DNA of 37,173 nucleotides from Anaerolineales bacterium (GTDB taxonomy: Bacteria; Chloroflexota; Anaerolineae; Anaerolineales; Villigracilaceae). Under the pieces are notes generated by a model. The model did no database searches. It was not told the origin of the DNA and worked only from the letters and a program-made list of their open reading frames with translations. Positions 31,488-37,173 of the stretch are shown here, in pieces. The translations under genes were made by a program, and so were the position numbers. The first letter of the stretch is position 1; the number at the start of each line of letters is the position of its first letter. The DNA lies in the NCBI GenBank assembly GCA_013140605.1, contig JABFSL010000098.1, positions 1 through 37,173 on the forward strand, read 5' to 3'.

Positions 31488-32813
31488 GTGCCTCAAGCAA
31501 CCTATCATTTTCCAAAAGGATTTCTGTGGGGGACGGCCACCGCCTCGCATCAAGTGGAAGGCAACAACACCAATAACAACTGGCACGCGTGGGAAGAAGC
31601 GGGGCACACCGCACACAAGTCTGGCCTCGCCGCTGATTGGTGGGGCGGACGCTGGCGCGAGGATTTCGACCGCGCCGCCGAAACGGGACAGAACGCGCAT
31701 CGCTTCTCTGTGGAATGGAGCCGCATCCAGCCGACGCCCGACACGTGGGATGAAGAAGCCATCGAGAAATACCGCCTCATGCTGCGCGGATTGAGGGAAC
31801 GCAACCTGACAGCTTTGGTTACGCTGCATCATTTCACCGACCCGTTGTGGGTCTCTGAACGCGGCGGCTGGGAAAACCCCGAGATCGTCGGCCTCTTCGA
31901 AAAGTTCACCCGCAAAGTAGTGGACGCGCTCAAGGAATACAACACGCTCTGGTGTACGATCAACGAACCGAATATCTACGCCCTGAGTGGATATGTGCAA
32001 GGCGTATTCCCGCCCGGAAAGAAAGACCTCAAATTATCCATGCGCGTGCTGGGCAACATGATCCGCGCGCACGCCGCTTCGTATCGTGCCATCCACGAGT
32101 TACAGCCCGAAGCGCGTGTGGGATACGCCCTGCATTACCGCCCGATGGTTCCGCACTTGAGCTGGTCACCGCTTGATAGACTCATGCGCAACATCCGCTA
32201 CAGCGGAGTCAACATGGGCTTCCCCTCTGCCATTTCAACTGGCGTCATGCGTTCTCCCGTCGGCAACCAGAACATCCCCGAAGCCAAAGGCACTCAAGAT
32301 TATCTCGGCCTGAATTACTACTCCGTGGATACGGTCTGGTTCGATCTCTTCAGACCCGGTGAGTTATTCTCCAACAGCGGCTATCCCAAAGACGCCGATA
32401 TGAGCAGCACGAACTTCCTCGCCAACATCCCCGAAGGCATCTTCACCTCCATCAAATGGATCGAACGAACCTATCCCAACCTACCGATCATCATCACCGA
32501 AAATGGCGTGGAAGATTCCGACGATCACATGCGTCCGCGTTATATCGCCCAACATCTGCATCAAGTCTGGCGCGCCGTCAATTTCAACTGGCCTGTGAAG
32601 GGATACTTCCACTGGTCCCTCGTTGACAACTTCGAATGGGAGCGCGGCTGGACTCAACGCTTCGGCCTCTGGGGCCTCGACCTCGACACCCAAAAACGCA
32701 TCCGTCGCCCCAGCGTGGATTTCTATGCCGAGATCTGCAAAGAGAACGGCATCTCATCAGACATGGTGCAAAAGTATTGCCCCGAAGTGTTTGATAAGAT
32801 TTTTCCATCGTAA
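31488..32813 (+). CDS. GH1 beta-glucosidase
   Basis: 441 residues, the size of bacterial GH1 enzymes. FPKGFLWGTATASHQVEG at the N-terminus, TINEPN with acid/base E160, and ITENGVE with nucleophile E338 are complete. It lacks a signal peptide, so it acts in the cytoplasm on imported glycosides. The family also includes beta-galactosidases, phospho-glycosidases and others; the active-site pattern here does not show the phospho-binding motif clearly. The start is GTG 31488, with AGGAG six nt upstream within a repeat. Sugar entry is probably through the GPH symporter at 29219. Confidence 0.93.
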   Translation: MPQATYHFPKGFLWGTATASHQVEGNNTNNNWHAWEEAGHTAHKSGLAADWWGGRWREDFDRAAETGQNAHRFSVEWSRIQPTPDTWDEEAIEKYRLMLRGLRERNLTALVTLHHFTDPLWVSERGGWENPEIVGLFEKFTRKVVDALKEYNTLWCTINEPNIYALSGYVQGVFPPGKKDLKLSMRVLGNMIRAHAASYRAIHELQPEARVGYALHYRPMVPHLSWSPLDRLMRNIRYSGVNMGFPSAISTGVMRSPVGNQNIPEAKGTQDYLGLNYYSVDTVWFDLFRPGELFSNSGYPKDADMSSTNFLANIPEGIFTSIKWIERTYPNLPIIITENGVEDSDDHMRPRYIAQHLHQVWRAVNFNWPVKGYFHWSLVDNFEWERGWTQRFGLWGLDLDTQKRIRRPSVDFYAEICKENGISSDMVQKYCPEVFDKIFPS

Positions 32814-32822
32814 CTCTCACAA

Positions 32823-32924
32823 ATGTCGTTGCGAGGGCGCTCTTGTTCTTCGCCCGAAGCAACCTCCCAATTAAACAGGAGATTGCTTCGTCGGAAAGAG
32901 CAAGTGCCCTCCTCGCAACGACAT
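32823..32924. repeat. ATGTCGTTGCGAGG palindromic element
   Basis: Ends ATGTCGTTGCGAGG (32823-32836) and CCTCGCAACGACAT (32911-32924) are perfect complements. GAAGCAACCTCC and GGAGATTGCTTC pair at the centre. It encodes nothing and lies between the GH1 gene and a small membrane-protein gene. Confidence 0.8.
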
Positions 32925-32942
32925 AGTATAGAAGACTCGAAA

Positions 32943-33272
32943 ATGAAACTACGAATTACTTTACTCGCACTGTCCGCAATTTTGCTTGCCGCTCACTTCC
33001 TGCGGACGTTCACCATCATCCCCATGTTGATCTGTCTCGCCGCGCCCTTTATTTTGCTCATCAAAAAACGCTGGAGCCTGTTGACCGTTCAAGCGCTGAC
33101 AGTAGTCGGCGCAGGGATCTGGCTTGTCACGCTTAACGGCATCATTCAACAACGCCTGTTCGAAGGCCGCTCGTGGACAGCCTCAGGGATTATTCTGGGC
33201 GTGGTGGCAGGTTATACACTTTTGACAGGCTGGCTTTTGAACAGCCCCGTTGTAAAAGAAAAATATCCGTAA
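32943..33272 (+). CDS. Small hypothetical membrane protein (109 aa)
   Basis: The chain has three to four hydrophobic segments (about residues 5-20, 26-40, 47-65 and 78-100) separated by short basic turns (KKRWS). No catalytic motif is visible. I do not recognise the family. The in-frame extension to 32823 reads through the palindrome and is rejected; ATG 32943 lies just outside it. No Shine-Dalgarno is convincing. It stands alone between a repeat and the word repeats before tex. Confidence 0.65.
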   Translation: MKLRITLLALSAILLAAHFLRTFTIIPMLICLAAPFILLIKKRWSLLTVQALTVVGAGIWLVTLNGIIQQRLFEGRSWTASGIILGVVAGYTLLTGWLLNSPVVKEKYP

Positions 33273-33274
33273 GC

Positions 33275-33376
33275 AATGGACGGTAGACCGTAGACGATTG
33301 ACGATGGCGCATGGAGAGTGGTCTCTCTTCGCCATTCTATTTGCCGACCTTCGACTTTTGACCTTTGACTTTCAAC
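33275..33376 (+). repeat. GACGGTA / TTTGACC word repeats before tex
   Basis: AATGGACGGTAGACCGTAGAC then GATTGACGATGG is followed by a hairpin (ATGGCG/CGCCAT around GAGAG/CTCTC) and then by CGACCTTCGACTTTTGACC and TTTGACTTTCAAC. The two word blocks are roughly complementary across the hairpin. Confidence 0.6.
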
Positions 33377-33390
33377 GAATTTCTCCATGA

Positions 33391-33396
33391 TAAAAT
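33391..33396 (+). promoter_or_regulatory. -10-like box for a possible leaderless start
   Basis: TAAAAT ends 8 nt before ATG 33405. No Shine-Dalgarno is present. Confidence 0.35.
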
Positions 33397-33404
33397 CCAC
33401 CCCT

Positions 33405-35582
33405 ATGACTCACGCAGAACAGATCGCATCCCAACTAAAAGTCAAGCCGTCGCAAGTTACGGCTGTCATCAATCTTTTAGACGAAGGCAACACCGTTCCA
33501 TTCATTGCCCGTTACCGCAAGGAAATGACAGGCTCGCTCGACGACGAACAGATCCGCATCATCGCCGATGAACTCATCCGTTTGCGCGGACTCGACGAAC
33601 GCCGAGTCTCCATCCTTGCTTCCATCGAAGAGCAGGGCAAACTCACCGATGAATTACGCGACAGCATCAACGCTGCCGTCACCATGACCGCACTCGAAGA
33701 CCTATACGCGCCCTATAAAAAGAAACGCCGCACACGCGCCATGGTCGCACGCGAAAAGGGACTGGAACCGCTTGCTGACTTAATTTTGAAACAAGCTTCT
33801 GACTCACCCGAAGAAGCTGCAAAGCAATTTATCAACGATCAAGTCTCCAGCATCGAAGAAGCCTTGCAAGGCGCACGTGACATCGTCGCTGAAATGATCA
33901 GCGACAACGCCAACGTCCGCGCGGCGACCCGTGAGAAGGCGCTCAAGTTCGGCAAAGTCCGCGTGGAGAAGATCAAAGACGCCGTGGATGAAAAAGCCGT
34001 TTACGAATCCTATTATGAATTCGAAGGCAACGTTAACAGATTCATGCCGCATCAAATTCTCGCCATCACCCGCGGCGAAAAGGAAGGCGTTCTGCGCGTG
34101 CATGTGGATGTCCCTGAACGCGACTGGCTGAATGCCATTCAAGCTGAATTTGAAGAAGATATCATCAGTCCCTTCGCGGAACAACTTGAACTTGCGATTC
34201 AAGATTCCGCTGAAAGACTATTACTCCCCGCCATCGAACGCGATGTCCGCCGTGAGAAAGGCGAAGTCGCAGATAACCACGCCATTCAAGTCTTCGCCAC
34301 CAACCTGCGTGCCCTGCTGGGGCAGGCCCCGCTTGCTAATCAAGTTGTGCTCGGCCTCGACCCTGGCTTCCGCACAGGCTGCAAAGTTGCCGTCGTGGAC
34401 GCCACTGGCAAACTGCTTGACACAGGTACGATCTATCCGCACGAGCCGAAGAACGATTGGAAGGGTTCGATCAACACTCTGCAGGATATGATCAACCGCC
34501 ATCACGTCACGCTCATCACCATCGGCAACGGCACCGCTTCACGGGAGACGGAGAAGCTCGCTGCCGAAGTAATCAGTGGTCTCGATACGGCGAAAGAGCA
34601 TCGCCTACTCGACCACCAACGCAACACGCAACATGCAACAAAGTATTTGATTGTCAATGAAGCGGGCGCATCGGTTTATTCCGCATCTTCTCTCGCCCGC
34701 GCCGAATTCCCCGATCTCGATGTCACCATTCGCGGCGCGGTTTCCATTGCACGCCGCGCGCAAGATCCGCTCGCCGAGCTCGTCAAGATCGATCCCAAGT
34801 CCATTGGCGTGGGCATGTACCAGCACGATGTCGATCAAACCGCGCTCACGCACGCTCTCGATGGCGTGGTCGAAAGCGTGGTCAACAGCGTTGGCGTGGA
34901 TGTCAACACCGCCAGTTCCGCGCTGCTGACGCATGTCGCGGGCATCGGCCCAAAACTCGCCACCAACATCGTCACTCATCGCGACGCGAACGGCCCTTTC
35001 AAATCCCGCACCGCATTGAAGAAGGTCGCTGGGCTTGGCCCGAAGGCTTTTGAACAGGCAGCAGGCTTCATGCGGATTCGAAATGGGGCGAACCCATTGG
35101 ATGAATCTGCGATCCATCCAGAATCCTACGCGATCGCAGAATCCATTCTCGCTCGCGCCGCGCTGACAGTTGATTCGTCCATCCCAGACAGAATCGCCGC
35201 CTTGGAATCCCTCACCTCAAAAACTCCGCTCGAAACATTAGCCGCCGAACTCGAATGCGGCGTGCCCACACTCAAAGACATCCTCGAACAACTCGTCCGC
35301 CCAGGTCGTGACCCACGTTCCGATACCCCCGCTCCCATCCTGCGCTCAGATGTGCTCAAAGCTGAAGACCTGCTGACAGGTATGCAACTCAAAGGCACAG
35401 TCCGCAACGTGGTGGACTTCGGCGCCTTTGTAGACATCGGACTCAAAGGTGATGGCTTGTTACATAAATCTCAAATCCCGTTCGGAACAGTCTTGAAGGT
35501 CGGCGATATCATAGATGTGGAGATCGTCAAGATCGAAACCGAACGCGGACGTATTGGTCTTGGCTGGGTGAAGACCTCATAA
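33405..35582 (+). CDS. tex: Transcription accessory protein Tex
   Basis: 725 residues from ATG 33405 (731 if the ATG at 33387 is used). N-terminal Tex helical domain with GNTVPFIARYRKEMTGSLDD; a YqgF-like RNase H-fold domain with LGLDPGFRTGCKVAVVD; helix-hairpin-helix region VAGIGPKLATNIV and VAGLGPKAFEQAAGF; and a C-terminal S1 RNA-binding domain (GTVRNVVDFGAFVDIGLKGD). The domain order and length match Tex/YhgF. The protein binds RNA and affects transcription in other bacteria. It is followed by palindromic repeats and terminators. Confidence 0.94.
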   Translation: MTHAEQIASQLKVKPSQVTAVINLLDEGNTVPFIARYRKEMTGSLDDEQIRIIADELIRLRGLDERRVSILASIEEQGKLTDELRDSINAAVTMTALEDLYAPYKKKRRTRAMVAREKGLEPLADLILKQASDSPEEAAKQFINDQVSSIEEALQGARDIVAEMISDNANVRAATREKALKFGKVRVEKIKDAVDEKAVYESYYEFEGNVNRFMPHQILAITRGEKEGVLRVHVDVPERDWLNAIQAEFEEDIISPFAEQLELAIQDSAERLLLPAIERDVRREKGEVADNHAIQVFATNLRALLGQAPLANQVVLGLDPGFRTGCKVAVVDATGKLLDTGTIYPHEPKNDWKGSINTLQDMINRHHVTLITIGNGTASRETEKLAAEVISGLDTAKEHRLLDHQRNTQHATKYLIVNEAGASVYSASSLARAEFPDLDVTIRGAVSIARRAQDPLAELVKIDPKSIGVGMYQHDVDQTALTHALDGVVESVVNSVGVDVNTASSALLTHVAGIGPKLATNIVTHRDANGPFKSRTALKKVAGLGPKAFEQAAGFMRIRNGANPLDESAIHPESYAIAESILARAALTVDSSIPDRIAALESLTSKTPLETLAAELECGVPTLKDILEQLVRPGRDPRSDTPAPILRSDVLKAEDLLTGMQLKGTVRNVVDFGAFVDIGLKGDGLLHKSQIPFGTVLKVGDIIDVEIVKIETERGRIGLGWVKTS

Positions 35583-35658
35583 TTTATGCTCATGACCCCG
35601 TAGGCGGTGTGTTGACGGTTCGTCTCTCGCTCACCGTGCCGAAACAGGTCAAATGATT

Positions 35659-35779
35659 AGATCTCTTGCAAAAGTCTTTTTTGCCACAGAGGTCACAGAG
35701 AAAACCCTGAGTTTTTAAGTGTTTTCCTCAAAAAGCTCTGTGCTCTCTGTGGCTAATGCTCTCACTTATGCAAGAGGTC
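35659..35779. repeat. MITE/REP-like palindromic element, copy C (opposite orientation)
   Basis: The ends are AGATCTCTTGCAAAAGTC (from 35659) and ACTTATGCAAGAGGTC. Inside, GCCACAGAGGTCACAGAGA and CTCTCTGTGGC pair. Its reverse complement aligns end to end with copy B. The stretch 35583-35658 between tex and the element shows nothing I can name. Confidence 0.82.
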
Positions 35780-35811
35780 AATTATAGAAAATAAATAGTA
35801 CAGCATTCAAC

Positions 35812-35911
35812 CCCGAAGGGGTGTCAGGGATCGAAAAAATCCATGACATCCCTTCGGGATTTGTTTTGTAATATACACGTTGCTACAATCATTTCATCCC
35901 TTCGGGATTTT
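35812..35911. repeat. CATCCCTTCGGGATT hairpin repeats
   Basis: CCCGAAGGGGTGTCA (35812-35826) pairs with TGACATCCCTTCGGG (35844-35858) and GGAT/ATCC inside it, making a long hairpin. CATCCCTTCGGGATTT occurs at 35848 and again at 35895. The first hairpin, with GATTTGTTTTG behind it, could end the tex transcript. Confidence 0.6.
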
Positions 35912-35919
35912 CGTCGCAG

Positions 35920-35944
35920 GACACAACTTTGTTGTGTCTTTTTC
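35920..35944 (+). terminator. Terminator before the TetR promoter
   Basis: GACACAAC and GTTGTGTC form an 8-bp stem with a TTT loop, followed by TTTTT. Confidence 0.78.
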
Positions 35945-35948
35945 ACCC

Positions 35949-35996
35949 TTGACAAACTAGAGTATTTGCTCTACTCTAATAGAGTAAATACTCTAG
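35949..35996 (+). promoter_or_regulatory. TetR promoter with 17-6-17 operator
   Basis: TTGACA (35949-35954) and TACTCT (35972-35977) are 17 nt apart. CTAGAGTATTTGCTCTA (35957-35973) and TAGAGTAAATACTCTAG (35980-35996) are inverted with 16 of 17 pairs, so the operator covers the spacer, the -10 and the start site. Its right end touches the AGGAGA Shine-Dalgarno of the TetR gene. Confidence 0.85.
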
Positions 35997-36004
35997 GAGA
36001 CACA

Positions 36005-36589
36005 TTGAGCACAAAAGACAACATCCTCACCACCGCCCTCAAACTCTTCAACGACGAAGGCACGGCGGCGGTCAGCACCAACCATATTGCAGAAGCGGCA
36101 GGCATCAGCCCGGGCAATTTGTATTATCACTTCCGCAACAAGGAAGAGATCATCCGCGAATTGTTCGAGCGCCTGTTCGCCGCCACCGATGCAGGCTTCA
36201 ACCTGCCAGCAGACACAATGCCAACACTCGATGATCTTCAACAATACGTCCGCTTCAATTACAAGACCCTTTGGGCTTATCGCTTCGCCTATCGTGAACT
36301 CGCCGCCCTCCTGCGCAGCGACCCCGAATTACGCACGAACTTTTTAGTCTATCGCAAACGCGGATTTGAAGGATTCAATCAATTGTTCGATGCTTTCGTA
36401 TCCGCGGGTGTATTGATCGCGCCAACGAATCCAGAAGTCCGCAGCAACCTTGCCGAAACCATCTGGCTCATCTCGGAGTTCTGGCTCAACAGTTTGGAGA
36501 TCGGAGGAAAACCCATCAACGAGACTCAAATGGAACGCGGTGTGCAATTGATGATGCAAGTTCTCGAACCTTTTATTAGTAGATCATAG
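36005..36589 (+). CDS. TetR-family regulator
   Basis: 194 residues. The helix-turn-helix part (NILTTALKLFNDEGTAAVST, then IAEAAGISPGNLYYHFRNKEEI) matches TetR. The C-terminal ligand domain with FNYKTLWAYRFAYRELAALL resembles TetR regulators of the YcdC/TM1030 type. The start is TTG 36005, with AGGAGA 5 nt before it; longer in-frame starts would begin upstream of the promoter. It would bind the 17-6-17 operator and control itself and the DUF4386-like gene 9 nt downstream. The inducer is unknown. Confidence 0.9.
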   Translation: MSTKDNILTTALKLFNDEGTAAVSTNHIAEAAGISPGNLYYHFRNKEEIIRELFERLFAATDAGFNLPADTMPTLDDLQQYVRFNYKTLWAYRFAYRELAALLRSDPELRTNFLVYRKRGFEGFNQLFDAFVSAGVLIAPTNPEVRSNLAETIWLISEFWLNSLEIGGKPINETQMERGVQLMMQVLEPFISRS

Positions 36590-36598
36590 GAGATCAAC

Positions 36599-37173
36599 AT
36601 GTCTGAAAACAAACTTCGCAAGCTTACTGGATTCTTTTTCATTATCGGCGCAATTCTGGTCAACATCCCATACACGCTGCTCATCATGAACTTTGACTAT
36701 CCCGATATTCTGCGCCAACCCACCGAGGAAATTCTCACCAAATTTCAAGCGGGCGGTAATTCACTCATTTATACCTGGCTGGCTTTTGCATGGGTTGGGC
36801 TTCCCATGTTGTTCGGCGCCATCCTTCTCAAGCGCATTCTTGAAAAAGAAAACTCACCCTTCCTTGAAACGGCGACAACCATCGGCGTGATCGGATTCAT
36901 CGTGCAGGTGGTTGGACTCCTGCGCTGGGTCTTCGTCATCCCCGTCCTCGCCCGCCTCTTCACCGACCCGACGACTGATTCAGTCACGAAGGCAGCCATC
37001 CCCGCTGTATTCATCGCCGTCCACCAATACGGCGGAGTCATCCTCGGCGAACACCTCGGACAATTCCTGATCATCATTTGGATGAGCATCATCAGCGGCA
37101 TTAGTTTCAATTCAAAGATATTCAGCAAATGGGTTGCGTGGCTGGGATGGTTCGCCTCCGCAATTTATCTGCT
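36599..37173 (+). CDS. DUF4386-like membrane protein, 5' part
   Basis: The frame starts at ATG 36599 (AGGAGA 8 nt before) and is still open at the end of the window; 191 residues are visible. MSENKLRKLTGFFFIIGAIL opens the first of several membrane helices, and VHQYGGVILGEHLGQFLIII is a conserved-looking segment near residue 145. The family is uncharacterised. It is encoded behind the TetR gene in the same unit, so it is presumably the regulated target. Confidence 0.8.
   Translation, partial: MSENKLRKLTGFFFIIGAILVNIPYTLLIMNFDYPDILRQPTEEILTKFQAGGNSLIYTWLAFAWVGLPMLFGAILLKRILEKENSPFLETATTIGVIGFIVQVVGLLRWVFVIPVLARLFTDPTTDSVTKAAIPAVFIAVHQYGGVILGEHLGQFLIIIWMSIISGISFNSKIFSKWVAWLGWFASAIYL

Noticed and set aside
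32823-32942. N-terminal extension of the small membrane protein
   Set aside because: The frame runs straight through the palindromic element; ATG 32943 lies just outside it.
35843-36004. Longer TetR start
   Set aside because: It would begin upstream of the terminator, promoter and operator; TTG 36005 has AGGAGA at good spacing.
1-37173. tRNA, rRNA or transposase genes
   Set aside because: No cloverleaf, rRNA block or transposase reading frame was recognised on either strand; this was judged by eye and a covariance-model search would be decisive.

Overview
The window looks like a stretch of chromosome from a free-living environmental bacterium. Chloroflexota, class Anaerolineae, is my best guess. 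That guess rests on gene content and style: a membrane-anchored PIN-TRAM protein, an ACT-domain malic enzyme, lipoproteins with Pro/Thr-rich linkers, a DUF4386-type membrane protein, a pseudo-receiver protein, and an unusually rich set of palindromic intergenic repeats. No rRNA, tRNA, CRISPR array, transposase, integrase or phage structural gene was seen. Almost all genes are chromosomal housekeeping or metabolic genes, mostly on the plus strand.

Layout. 1-3131: end of an RNase H-like/TPR protein, a STAS protein, then a redox group (heme/FAD ferric-reductase-like protein, membrane rhodanese, 58-residue CxxC membrane protein). 3370-7120: a zinc-type uptake locus with a Fur-box palindrome, a Fur/Zur regulator, a His-rich substrate-binding lipoprotein, an ATPase and a permease. 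Two copies of a four-helix-bundle (S23/IVS-type) gene cassette interrupt it, one intact and one internally deleted, each placed directly before a start codon. 7154-10239: two tandem M1-type metallopeptidase lipoproteins. 10268-13750: Rrf2 regulator with YgiD-type dioxygenase, then a riboflavin pair (reductase, GTP cyclohydrolase II) and an SDR. 13790-18000: cytochrome b561, epoxide-hydrolase-like protein, EamA transporter, Nudix hydrolase, and a PLP aminotransferase behind a leader with a terminator. 18084-21486 (minus strand): malic enzyme, HAD phosphatase, MoaA. 21689-24603: PIN-TRAM protein, CysS, small hypothetical protein.

24604-27563 is the accessory part. It holds several palindromic repeats, a pseudo-receiver protein, and then an A+T-rich island with an HNH nuclease, two unknown small proteins and the C-terminal stump of a Vsr-like endonuclease. 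27564-35582 returns to core genes: S1P-lyase-like decarboxylase, GPH sugar symporter, RlmB, GH1 beta-glucosidase, a small membrane protein and Tex. 35659-37173 has another repeat copy, then a TetR regulator behind a 17-6-17 inverted repeat and a DUF4386-like membrane protein running off the window.

Three cross-cutting signals stand out. (1) The four-helix-bundle cassette, bounded by GATTTACGATT-type inverted repeats, looks like a mobile IVS-like element landing in an operon. (2) At least four families of palindromic intergenic elements are present, one with three copies bounded by GACCTCTTGCA ends. (3) Many gene borders carry short degenerate 7-mer-like word repeats, a different word at each site, which often supply stop codons, start codons or ribosome-binding sites. 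In addition, several genes have a -10-like TAnnnT box 6-10 nt before the start codon and no Shine-Dalgarno, which suggests leaderless transcripts.
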